This document shows positions 23,201 to 33,596 of a stretch of 64,000 bases of DNA, in pieces. Made by a program: the position numbers and the translations under genes. The notes below the pieces were generated by a model, which was given only the letters and a program-made list of their open reading frames with translations, ran no database searches and was not told where the DNA came from. Source of the stretch: Hemileia vastatrix (taxonomy: Eukaryota > Basidiomycota > Pucciniomycetes > Pucciniales > Zaghouaniaceae); the NCBI GenBank assembly GCA_030280995.1, contig JASXTE010000002.1, positions 19,117,683 through 19,181,682 of the forward strand, in the 5' to 3' direction. Position 1 is the stretch's first letter. Each line of letters begins with the position of its first letter.

Positions 23201-23757
23201 TAAAGACACTTAGATAAAACTTTGCATGGCTTTATGTACATGAATGCATCTTACCCAAGTCACACCCATACATCCACAAGCCATTTGAGTCAAAATAAAT
23301 AAGGCTAAAAGAAACCATCAACTTCAAAGGATTGAAGCTCACCCCTTGTCACTATATACTTTTACATGCAATGCTTTTGATGATTTTATATAATTTTTAT
23401 TGATTACTGTCATGCAATGTGTTATGATTTTTACTTCAATCACCATTAATCACACACTTGCAAATTGTCATATTTGAAAAAAAACGAAATGTATTGGTAG
23501 GCATTCTTTACATGCAAAATTTTATGATGCATCCCTGAAATTACATTTTTTTTCTCATTGAACAGTCCTAATCTTTGAATAGTCTCTCCCCCCCCTCCCC
23601 CCCTTCACAATATTAAAATGTCATGATATGCTAAAAATATCCAAGTATATATTTCTGAGGGAAGAATCTAATTTATTTACATTTTGAAAAATAAGAGAAT
23701 AAATTTGACAGGTATATTGGTTATGTGCATTCAACATTGAAAGTTTGGGTAAAATTG
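23201..23757. other. Spacer between dead gag and promoter (U0)
   Basis: Non-coding AT-rich sequence, very similar in all three units. It contains a C-rich tract (seven and eight C's separated by T) at about 23,587-23,604, preserved in U1 and U2. Nothing else is recognised. Confidence 0.5.
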
Positions 23758-24379
23758 CACGTGCGTGACCTAACCACGCGACTTATGGATGAGACGCGTC
23801 TTTAATTGTTATTCTTGGTGAACAATATCAACGCGAAGAACTCGGTGTGAAATAAAGTAGCATAACAACATTGAATATTCTTAATCAGTTAGCGGTAATT
23901 CTGAAGTTCAGAGGAGTGGCGGGTTAGTGTGAGAATGAAACAAAGAAACATTTTCATAATCGTAGTTAACGGTTACTCAATCAAGCGGCCAAATTAATTG
24001 CATATCATTAATGAATGTAATGATTATCAAGGCTTATCTGTATTTTCCACATCCGTTGCACTAACGGGATTAGCCAAATGATATATTGTCCAGTATCTAT
24101 GATGGTTATTGCATAGCAAAATATTGCATATGGCTGAAAACAAAGGCCTGCAACCGTCATAAATGAAAAACGCCCGTATCTTAAGTGATTTATAAGAGAG
24201 CTGAAAATGGAGAAGGCTGTAAATATTGGTGGTGGCTCACCACTTTGGAATGGATATAAAATCAAGAGCACTTTGATACCGTTTATTCTCCTCACACCTC
24301 AATCTCATCCCTGATTTCAGAAAATCTCCTTTTCTAAATCCAATTTTTTCTTGATTATCATAAAACTACTCTTTATAAA
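23758..24379 (+). promoter_or_regulatory. CpG-containing promoter of the unknown gene, copy 1
   Basis: Composition changes sharply here: CpG dinucleotides, rare elsewhere in the window, are frequent. It begins with the palindrome CACGTG (23,758-23,763) and a second palindrome GACGCGTC (23,793-23,800, containing ACGCGT). A TATAAAA box lies at 24,255-24,261, followed by a pyrimidine-rich stretch (24,280-24,360) typical of fungal start sites, then the ATG at 24,380. CACGTG is a known bHLH site and ACGCGT a known MBF-type cell-cycle site in fungi; use here is inference. The block is nearly identical in the other two copies. Confidence 0.6.
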
Positions 24380-25491
24380 ATGTTTCCATACATTTTCCAA
24401 TCCCAATCCACCTCAAAAAAAACCAATGGTTCAAAGATAAATACCTGGAAGATTAGGGTTAAGACAACCCCTTCGATCTCCAACTTAGATAACTTCCACG
24501 CTGTTGGAAGCTGTCCTGTCTTGCGTATTTCAGAGTACTGTCTAATTCACCGGCTCAAGAAGCTAAACAGTCGCCAGCCAAATGAAAGTGATGAAGAGGA
24601 TGATAATAAAACGCAGGCGCTTAATGGGAACCAAAAAGTGTCCTTGCACCTGGCAAGAGGCCCCCAGAACCACAACCTAAACACCGAAAAACTCTCATTC
24701 AGAGAAACTATAGGTCAATTTTTGGATATGGATGTATGTTTTTATTCCTCCCATTTCAATCAACATTTACCCACTTATTGTTTGATTTCAAATTCTAATC
24801 ATCATGTATCACTTTCTGAATTTTTTAGTTATCTCCCCAAATATCATACCAAAAAAACCAAAAAGTGCAACAATTCTGGCCTGCAACTGTGGCCATGCAT
24901 GTGCTTATGAACCCTAGAATAGCTAAGAGAAAAATTCATTCGAGATCAGAAAGACAAAACACAGCTTTAGTTTCTTCTGCACATTCTATAATTGAGCGAA
25001 AAGCATCCTCAGTTGTACCTCCGATTCAGTGTAACCGCTTGCCAGTTAGTTTTGGATGCAGAAAGCAATCAGGTCTGTCCTCTCAAAAGATAAAACCAGC
25101 AACTTCTTTGGAAGACTTGTTGCATTCTCATGTCTATCAAAATGTTGTTACAAAACCTCAATTTTGTCGTTCCGCCATGTCATCCCAATTTTCCAGCGCG
25201 ACACCCTCTTTGTCGCATGCTTCACAATCAACCAAAGGAGCCTCGACTGATTCTCTCTTCACCGGACAAACCCATAGCTCCGTGAAAGACCTCCTGATTC
25301 TAGATGAAGACGCACTCTCTGATGTCAGCCTTATATCTACAAAGGCATTACCTGATGATTGGAAGGAGGAGAAAAATGCGAATGTATGCAACGATGGTGT
25401 CGTCACATACACTCCCTTCAATAAAACAGTTGTTCTTAGAACTTATCCTGAATCCTCATTTGTCCATTTTTCACTTGAAGATTTACTATAG
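24380..25491 (+). CDS. Unknown two-exon gene, copy 1 (338 aa predicted)
   Basis: I do not recognise the family. Exon 1 (24,380-24,733) encodes 118 residues and exon 2 (24,829-25,491) encodes 220, joined in phase 0. The ATG is the first after the TATA box and pyrimidine tract. The protein has no signal peptide or membrane helix. Residues 13-62 are basic, 69-75 form an acidic patch (ESDEEDD), 148-161 are basic (RIAKRKIHSR), and the rest is Ser-rich and probably disordered, which suits a regulatory or nuclear protein (inference). A motif S-[LV]-[EK]-D-L-L occurs at residues 211-216, 269-274 and exactly at the C-terminus, 333-338. If the intron is retained, the frame stays open to 24,910 and gives a 176-residue variant. 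AATAAA follows at 25,509. Copy 1 differs from copies 2 and 3 mainly in a short stretch around 24,955-25,110. Confidence 0.7.
24734..24828 (+). other. Intron of the unknown gene, copy 1
   Basis: 95 bp with donor GTATGT, a branch-like CTAAT near 24,795 and acceptor TTTTTTAG at 24,821-24,828. Removal joins two long frames exactly in phase. The same intron lies at 39,218-39,312 and 60,641-60,735. Confidence 0.8.
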
Positions 25492-26344
25492 TTTCTTCTT
25501 TTTTTAGAAATAAATCTGCTGTCTTTCGCACTTTTTCTATCTTGATTTCTGTTCTGGATTATATTCACTCCAACCCATTATTTTGTTCCAAAAAATTGTC
25601 ATCATCATGTTTTCAATAGTTTTTTTCATATCTGTATTTTCACAAATATATATGTATTATCTTCTGTGAAAAACTCAATATTTTTTGTTCTTTTTCAATT
25701 CATTCTCTATCTCTGTCTTATTCATTTTTCCATTTACTTATCTTCTTTGTTTAGTATTGTGTTCAGTGGTTGTATTATCAAAAGTATAGATTATATTTGT
25801 ATTATCATATAAATGCTGTTTTTTTTTTCAAAATGTTCTTATATCATTTCAACACCATTTTTTCAATCTATTATATATAGTTCAATCCAATCTAAATTTT
25901 ATCTATCATCCACAGTTGAAAAATCCAACCCTTGTTTCCACATAATTCATGAATCTTCATTTCCCTACTCCAGAAACAACAAAATAAATAGGGATCAATT
26001 CGTCTCTGTGCTCTCATATAGTATTATGTCTTAAATTGAAATATGGAAATTTCTTGAATTTTAAAACAAGAAGAAGCTATAAATTAGTTGCTATTAAGGT
26101 AAGTCAGAAATTGAATTTTGGATGTCATATATGGTATCAAATTTTATAATTCTGTTTTAAAAATATCATTCAATGAAAATAGTGCACACAAATTTCATTT
26201 AATTTGTTGTAAAATGATCTTTAATTGTGTAATTCAAATAACTGGCTAGAATGATATGGGATCACTATATAATATAGTTGTTTTTTTATTTCAAATTTTT
26301 ACACCACAAAAAATCAAGTGCCACCCGTTAATATTCTATAAGCA
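25492..26344. other. 3' flank of the gene (U0)
   Basis: AT-rich sequence highly similar in all units. AATAAA at 25,509-25,514 is a possible polyadenylation signal. The ORF at 25,813-26,034 is open in all three copies, but the non-coding sequence around it is equally conserved, so this is not evidence of coding. Confidence 0.5.
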
Positions 26345-26729
26345 TTACTATCTCACATTTCTATATGTATACTTTTTGTTATTAGAAGACTATTTATCAT
26401 TATCTATATACATACCCTAACCTAAATGTATTTAAGGATGTCAACTTGCTATCAAGTCGGCATCCAAACTTTTCTCTCTATTATTTAATTTATTCACTCA
26501 TATCTCTCTTTTAGTCATGTTCCTTTTCATCTTTTGTCCCATCCTCGCTTGTCCACTCCTAGTCACTTGTCCATCTAAGTCCTTTATATAACTAACATAT
26601 CATATTAAACATTATTAGGTAGCATTCTTGTTCATTTTCATATTTTGTCCTGTCCTTGCTCATCCACTCCTAGCCCCTTGTCTGTTTAAGTCCTTTATAT
26701 AACTAACATATTTTATTAAACATTATCAC
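26345..26729. repeat. Left part of array unit U1
   Basis: Corresponds to 12,365-12,750. The imperfect palindrome with core ACTTGCTATCAAGT is at 26,436-26,465. No gene is seen. Confidence 0.7.
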
Positions 26730-27143
26730 CACCTGCTAGCAGGTGCCAATCCCTATATTCAGTTTTGATTTAACAGTAAATTTGATCTGATGTTGTGCGA
26801 GCTAGTGTGCCCATAGTTCACTACAAACTTTTTCCAGAAGAATCACAGCTGATCTGAAATTGAGTCAAATCAAAGATAGGGATTGGCCCCTGCTATCAGT
26901 TTCCCATATTTTTTTATATAAAGGTAGTACTTGGAATACATGACAATATTTCACCAAAAAAAAATGTGGGAACCTGATAGCAGGTGCCAATCCCTATCTT
27001 TGATTTGATTCAATTTTAACTCAGCTGTAATTCTTCTGAGAAGACTGTGCACTTAAAAATGAGCATACCAGCCTGCGTGGTATCAAATCTGAGCTATGCT
27101 TGAATTAAAAATTGATTGAAGTGTTGGAACCTGCTAGCAGGTG
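26730..27143. repeat. Fold-back element, U1 copy
   Basis: 414 bp bounded by CACCTGCTAGCAGGTG (26,730-26,745, a perfect 16-bp palindrome) and AACCTGCTAGCAGGTG (27,128-27,143). The central hairpin arms are at about 26,834-26,905 and 26,968-27,040. Confidence 0.75.
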
Positions 27144-28007
27144 CTGGCTGTTTTTTGTGGTGTTTTTGTCAGGCTGATATCAAGTACAGAGATGTGAACT
27201 AGCTTAAATATTCAGATGTCTAGAAGATTTTAATGGTCCTATATGAATACTGCAGTACAAATCCAATAAGTATTAAAAATATAACTCAATATAAGGATCT
27301 CAGTAATTTTAAATCTCACTACTTATATATGGCTTACAATCCTATAATTGGTAGGAAAATAGATGTAATAATTCAGATACTAAAATGGATGTAATGATTC
27401 AGATACTAAAATAGATGTAATAATTCAGATAATATTCAAAGACTTTAAAATTATTATTGATATGTATTGTAATTGTATCGGTTATATATTTTATTGTAAT
27501 AATAAAGAATGTAGAAAACAAGACCAAAAACCCCCTCCTTTTATACCCAATAACTCCTCCAATGTACCCCTTGATTTACCAGCCCTATACACTGCTAATG
27601 ACGACTCATTCCCATCTAATACACCTGTCCAATAACATAAAGAGTGACCAATAACATAATTAGAATGATATTACCTGCCAAAATCCTGTAGTAATAGGGA
27701 TAATCCATCAAAAATAAAGAATAAGCAAAAATGTCAGCCTGTATATCCCCAGGAATGAGTAAAAAGTACTTATAAGTTATTTTAAACACATGAACTATAC
27801 ATGGGAATAATAATTAAAAGTACACAAATAGTATACATAAGTAAATTTATGATAATATACAAAATATGCCATTATAACACCATATATACACGCATATATC
27901 CACCTTTTATAAGTCTTAGGTACTTAATATTAAGTTTAAATATGTTAGGGTAATCTTTAGAACCTTAAGTATAAGGCTACATAATTTTTAAGTACACTTA
28001 AAGCTGT

Positions 28008-28675
28008 TATTTTCACTGTTTTATGCAAAAAACAAGAAATGCACTTTATTTCACTTAAAAGTTGACTATATGTGCCATAAATTTGAGAATATCAAAATTG
28101 CGCTTTGACAGATCAATTTGTCTCATTTAGGACTATTTATTTGGCTATTTAAATGCATAAAAATAACCCTTTCAAATTTGGTGTTTTTTATGCCAGAAAT
28201 GGCTTCTGTGTACTGACCACATACTGCCTTCTTTTTCCCATGTGAATAGCTTCATTTTTAGCAAAGTTAGCTTTTTCACACTATAATTACCCCACAATCT
28301 ATTCCCACTGTGGGGAAACACACTAAAATAGGCCACAGGTGCTTATTTATTGTCCTAGCTTAATTAATAATGCATCTACCCTCTTTATATGCACTAATTT
28401 CATTAATAACCTCACTCTTGGCACCTTATTCCACTACCACGCTTAAATTTGTCTAAAATTAGTTAAGGATTTACCCGTGCAAGCGCCTTCCAAGGACTGC
28501 ATGTAGTTACCCCACATCTCACACACTTTTTTGAGTTTTTGGGTGATTTCTCAGTCAATATTGGGTATTTTTGAATGGGAATTTCACGTAGTATAATGTC
28601 AGGATTAGCCCCATTGTTTCTACAGTTAATCTCCCTTATTTTTAAGCTATTATTAACCTTAAAAATGACCTCTTT
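28008..28675. other. Private ~0.67-kb insert within LTR-C
   Basis: No counterpart elsewhere in the window. On both sides LTR-C sequence resumes (AAAGCTG on the left, TTTAGTCTT on the right), with about 25 bp of LTR-C missing or altered between. There are no terminal inverted repeats or TG...CA ends. A small hairpin CCCCACA ... TGTGGGG lies near 28,290-28,317. No coding frame is recognised. Its nature is unknown. Confidence 0.5.
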
Positions 28676-28709
28676 AGTCTTTTATATTAGTGTTTAATAC
28701 GCATATTAT

Positions 28710-29882
28710 TGGCCAGAATGTCTAGAAGATTGAAGATATGAATAGGAATAAGAGAGGATAGAAATGGAAATAATAAGGTAGTAATATAAAATGAAATAAA
28801 ATAGATATAATTTAAGAGAATAGGACAACAATATAATTGAGATATGAAAAAAGTTGTAAGTATTAAATTAAATTGCAAATATTATTAATAATAATAAATG
28901 TTCAAAAGCGTGTCAGTTTAAGATTAGTATTATAAATATTGAGGCAACCTATAATAATTTATATAGTATTTAAATTAGATGTAGTGCACTAATAAAAATA
29001 GTAAATAAAGAAATATATTTAAAATATGTTGAATGAGTGTATAGTAAGTAAGTGATGAGCTACCAGATGGACTTCTAAAGCCCTTTTATAGGCAAGAGGA
29101 CATTCTGGAGTGTTCCAATAGTATATACAAAAAGGTAAAATAATGTGAAATAATTAATTTAAAAGAATCTAATTTAAAAGCATAAAAAATAAATCCGTGA
29201 ATAAAAAAGTATCTTTCCCATTAGTAATCCCTAAAAAAGAATATAATTAATATAACAACTAACTACGTGAGTATAAAAAATATGAGAACTATGAGAAAGA
29301 ATTCTAAAGAAGGAATACCAATAGCTAGAAAAGAATAATTAAAATATAAGGAAGTATTTTTATGCTTTTAAATAAGCTTAACTAAGTATAAGCAATATTA
29401 ATTTAACTATTTCAAGTAAATGAACTATTAAATTAATTGAACAACTAATTAACTTAATACAGGAACTTTTTAACATGAGAATTTGAAGTTAATCATATTA
29501 AATTAATGTAGTAATTTTGGTAACAAAATTAGGGGTCAAAGAAGTGCCAAATATTGATGGATATTATTATATGATAGGTTGTATTTAGTTTAATATAAAT
29601 GTTATAATTAAAAATTGTAATTACTGTGTAAGTTAAATTTACACTTATAATATAATTTTAAATAATTTATTTATACATATAAATCACACCATGATATTAT
29701 AGAATATTATATTTATTTATGTATTACAATTTATTTAATAATAAAATCAAGTATAATATTTTATTTCATTCACAAAACATTTATAATTTTATTTTAAATA
29801 ATTTTTTGTATTTAAATACAGTTATTCCTTTACAGTAATTTATTATATAAATTACTGGACTCCTGAGATAGCCTGGCTGACA
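28710..29882 (-). mobile_element. Solo LTR-A on the minus strand
   Basis: 1,173 bp, the reverse complement of the gypsy-A 3' LTR, from TGGCCAG at 28,710 to ...GCCTGGCTGACA at 29,882. It lacks the Harbinger insertion and so confirms the empty site. Flanks ATTAT and TATAT are only an approximate target duplication. TATA-like CTTTTATAGG near 29,085. The ORF at 28,687-28,878 is not supported. Confidence 0.8.
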
Positions 29883-30756
29883 TATATACTCTCTTTTTAT
29901 CTTATTCTTTAATTTTTAATGGATTTTCCTTATTAATACAGGATTTTGACAGTTGTTACTCTTCTAATCATGTCATGGGTTACTGGGAATGTTGATGGGC
30001 ATGTCTATTAGTTGTTTGGAGGCGTCATTAACTGTGTATTGGGTGGTACATCAAGGGAATCATTGGGGAACTCAGTGTGTATAAAAGGAGGAGGTTTTTG
30101 GGTCTTGTTTCTACATTCTTTATCATTACAATTTAACCAATATAACCAAATGAATTACAATACATATCAATTAGTACTTTTATAAGACTTTTGAATAGTA
30201 TCTGAATTATTAAAATCTATTTTTCTACCAACTACAAAGATTGTAAGCCACATATAAAGATAGTGAGAATTTTATTACTAAGACTGTTATTTTTGATTAT
30301 ATTTTAAAATTTGTTGGATTTATACTACAGTATTCATATAGGACCATATAAATCTTCTAGAAAACTGACCATTAAAGCTAGTTCACATCTTTGTACTTGA
30401 CCGCAGCCTGACAAAAAAGAGAGTGTATGCATGTAATACATTTAAATAGAAGACTAAAAAGGGAAATAATGAGACTAATTCATCTTTAAATCTACTTAAA
30501 AATTATGTAGCCTTATATTTAAGGTTCTTAAGATTACTCTAACATATTTCAACTTAGTTTTAAGTACATAAGACTTATAAAAGGTGGATATATGTGTGTA
30601 TATAAGGTGTTATAATGGCATATATTGTATTTTATCATAATTTTAACTTATGTATACAACTTGTGTAATTTAATTTATTGTTCCCATGTATGGCCCCTGT
30701 GTTTGAAATAATTTATAAGTACTTTTTACTCAGTCCTGGGGATATCCAGGTGGACA

Positions 30757-31292
30757 GTTTTAGTATCAAAATTGTGCATATTCTTTAAATAAGAAAATAT
30801 GTTCACTTACTAGTACTTTAAAACTCAAAATCACAAAAATTTTAATACCAGTGAAGTTTATTGTCACTTATTTCATTCAAATTACAAATCATCAAAAATC
30901 AAACAGGTACATGATTTTATTTTTCCATAGCTAATAACTGATTGAAAGATACAAGTAGTATAACAAGACTAACATCTGGAGGTATAATAGAGATAAGGAT
31001 GAGGAGAAACTATTTAATGGAAGAAACTAATTTCACTTGTTTGTGCAAGAAATTATGGTTGAAAAGAATTCTTTTCTACACTCTTTTCTTCTAAGTTTAA
31101 TATAAGGCTAAATGCAAATAATTCTAATAAAAATAATCTACAAAAACATTTTTTTGTTTATAAAGGTAATTTACAATGAGGTAGGGATAATTTAGGCTGG
31201 TGAGAAATTGTAACAATATTCATAAATAGATATTCTACATGATAATGTTACCCATCTAAGACTAATTAAATTTTTCACCCTACTTTAAACAA
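30757..31292 (-). repeat. Old LTR-like sequence of gypsy-R, U1
   Basis: Matches 14,040-14,575 and 42,506-43,004. At about 31,292 the sequence jumps from CTTTAAACAAAAG directly to GATGAGTTTTATTC, skipping the equivalent of 14,576-16,055. U1 therefore lost about 1.5 kb, including the LTR start and the chromodomain of gypsy-R. Confidence 0.65.
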
Positions 31293-31988
31293 AAGATGAG
31301 TTTTATTCTTTTGTAAATCATCATTAAGTAAATGAGATGGAATATTTAGTACATAAAAAAGCAAGAGCTCAAAATTTTTCCTTTTAGTGACTGAATGAAC
31401 AGTACTGTTGTAAGAAAATTAAAGACTAGGTAATAAGGTGACCCAAGCATGAGGGAATCTCTCATTGTCTTTAAATTATAAACAAAATCCTGTTGTTTAA
31501 TGATCATGTTGTTTTTTGCTTGAATAATTCTCTCAGCCAATCCATCAGTTTGAGGGTGGTGAGCTGTTGAAAATTTTAATTCACACCTACAAATATCCCT
31601 TAATGAAATCCAAAATATAGAAACAAACTTTAAATCCCTGTCAGAGATAATTTCTTTTTGAAAACCTGCAGTGTTAAGATAATTTAAACACCACATAAAG
31701 TCCAAATCTTTTGTGGAACCCTATTTATGAGTATGAATAACTTTACACATTTCTATAAATCTGTCTACAATAAGCCAATGGGAATAAAATCATTCTTTTC
31801 CACATGTGGTCAAACCAGTAAAAAAATACATTTTGATGATTTGTCACGGCTTTTTTGGTTTCTCAATCTATTGCATTAGTCCAGCTAGCTTTCTGATGAT
31901 TCTCTTGGATCTCTGGAAAGAATATTAGGATTAAAAAGAAAATGTTGCATAATCAGATATATTAATCCATTAACCTGTATTCTTCAGT

Positions 31989-32232
31989 CACTGCACAATA
32001 TGGGGGGTGGACTTGTTAGCAAGTCCGCAAACTTGGACTCAAATTCACCATAGATTGAACACATGTTAAGCTATTGAAAAAGGAACCATAAAATCAGGGA
32101 TGAAAAACACTCAACAGAACAGTTTTAGGTGGGTATTCAAGTAGAGTTCAGTATGGGTTCAGTATGAGTTCAGTCTGTGTTCAATCTGTGTTCTTTCTGA
32201 GTTCATTTTGGGGAATTGCTAGTAAGTCTACC
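31989..32232. mobile_element. CACTA-type MITE, right end truncated (U1)
   Basis: Starts CACTGCACAATATGGGG after AGT, as in the complete copy at 53,983-54,243. The last 11-12 bases are missing: after ...TCTACCCC the sequence continues inside an LTR-B. It includes subterminal repeats of a GAGTTCAGTAT-like 11-mer at 32,143-32,205 and the near-palindrome GGACTTGTTAGCAAGTCC. Confidence 0.75.
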
Positions 32233-32803
32233 CCTTTCCAAGCCCCCAATAACATCCCCAAGCATCCATATTAACCCAGTAATCATATCTCAACACATAA
32301 ATCTGTGAAATTCCATCCAAAGGAAGCAGATTAAGTTGTCCAAACTGGATATATGTGCCTGAAATAGGCGTATATGCTTGTGTAGGCGTTGTGAGTCTGC
32401 TGAATACGTCAATATGACATAAAATAAGCAGAAAAATAAATGTTATAGGCTATTAAGAGGTTAAAACTCACTTATAGACCTAAATATACATAATATAACT
32501 ACATATTTCACTGAATATGAGTTTTATGTATACATATAAGCTTATGTATGTCTATAATTACTTAATATCACTTAAAATAAGTATATTATGACTCCATTAA
32601 CACCTTAATAATTATTATTAGGTTATAGATTAGCTAATTAAACTACTATCAGTCAAATAATAGTGTAATAATTATATATATATGTATGATAACCATATAT
32701 ATAAGTAATTTATCCTTATTTTTAAGTTATAGGCCTAATGTAATTAAGGTTATCTTATTTTAAACATAAGAATTAATCAGTCTTGGAGATAACTAGGCTG
32801 ACA
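32233..32803 (-). mobile_element. Solo LTR-B fragment (U1)
   Basis: Matches 55,345-55,911. It ends GGCTGACA at 32,803, followed by the target duplication AAACA (32,804-32,808). The left half was removed by the deletion that also cut the MITE. Confidence 0.8.
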
Positions 32804-33596
32804 AAACATTTGCCTATTTGAGGATTTCATGTTCAATAATTATTTAACAGCACTACAATCAGTGGCCAATTCAAATTCTTGGTCTTCAATAAAGTAGTGT
32901 AATTAATCTAAAGCCCAAACAACTGAGAAACAACCCAGTTGAGTTTATCCATATTATATTTACCCATTTTTCAAGATTCATGAAATATAGTGAATTACTA
33001 ACTCAGAATCTTTATTACTCATGATATGTTTCTTGTGAGTGCAAATTTATTGTCCATAGTAGCTACACATAAACAGAAAACATTTTATTTCTATAAAATA
33101 TTAGGGAAATATAATTTATGAATAGCAGGTACTTTATTCTGGTAAAAAAATACTTTTAATCATGAGACAACTTGGCCCAATACATTCAAAGAATGATAAC
33201 TAAATTTTTATTTCCTCAAGAACATAGTCATATTGAATTCATTCATTTTTTTGAGTACTTTACTCTGGTGATAAAAATGATCTTCAAATGTTTTAGAAGA
33301 AATAATGATGTAATCAATGTACAACATCATTCATCATTTTATTATTTCTTTATTTAATGTTTTATCCATTACCTTTGGAAATACAGATGGAGCATTATTA
33401 GGTCCATGTCACCAAACAACATACACACTTATCCAAGGGAGCTCAAGGGGAACTAAGAGCTGGGTTTAAGAAAGATATATCTTCTTCAAGTGTTAGAGGC
33501 ATTGTTAATAAAGAAAGAGTTCTATAATTCTAAGCTTTAGACACAATTTTGAGATAGGTTGCTTCTCCTATCAAAAACTAGTTTAAGAAAGAAGTG

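Larger units (their letters stand above)
27732..30413 (+). mobile_element. Plus-strand LTR-C inserted inside LTR-C
   Basis: It starts TGTCAGCCTG at 27,732 and ends GCAGCCTGACA at 30,413, flanked by the 5-bp duplication AAAAA (27,727-27,731 and 30,414-30,418). It is itself split by a private segment (about 28,008-28,675) and by an LTR-A on the minus strand (28,710-29,882). Its TATAAAAGGAGG core promoter is visible near 30,081. Confidence 0.85.
27167..30756 (-). mobile_element. Solo LTR-C in U1, interrupted by nested insertions
   Basis: The outer minus-strand LTR-C starts at 27,167 after GTTTT and ends ...GGACA at 30,756 before GTTTT. It is split at 27,732-30,413 by another LTR-C in the opposite direction. 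The left part also has a short local repeat of an ATAGATGTAATAATTCAGATAC-like unit near 27,358-27,430, present three times here but once in the other units. The ORF at 27,457-27,654 is LTR sequence. Confidence 0.85.
31293..33596 (-). pseudogene. Gypsy-R pol remnant, U1
   Basis: Minus-strand integrase and RT remains. The best frame is 31,346-31,705 (119 codons): SDRDLKF with the second catalytic Asp, CRCELKFSTAHHPQTDGLAERIIQ with the catalytic Glu, then degenerate sequence. RT remains (GPNNAPSVFPKVMD) are read from about 33,410 down. The remnant is interrupted by a truncated CACTA MITE (31,989-32,232) joined to part of an LTR-B (32,233-32,803). It is not functional. Confidence 0.8.

Noticed and set aside
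23587..23604. C-rich tract as a telomere or G-quadruplex landmark
   Set aside because: It is a simple homopolymer-like tract repeated with the unit. There is no telomeric repeat period and only two runs, too few for a quadruplex.
24008..24295. Conserved minus-strand 95-codon ORF divergent from the unknown gene
   Set aside because: It covers the TATA box and promoter, lies in a block conserved in non-coding parts too, and has no domain or splice support. Its hydrophobic content is expected of AT-rich antisense frames.
24380..24910. A separate unspliced 176-residue gene
   Set aside because: The last part translates an intron with perfect signals, and removing it joins the next long frame in phase. 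Intron retention remains possible but is not the simplest reading.
25158..25421. Minus-strand ORF within exon 2
   Set aside because: It is the antisense shadow of the predicted coding exon.
25813..26034. 73-codon ORF repeated in three units
   Set aside because: The flanking non-coding DNA is equally conserved, and the frame is AT-rich with no recognisable feature.
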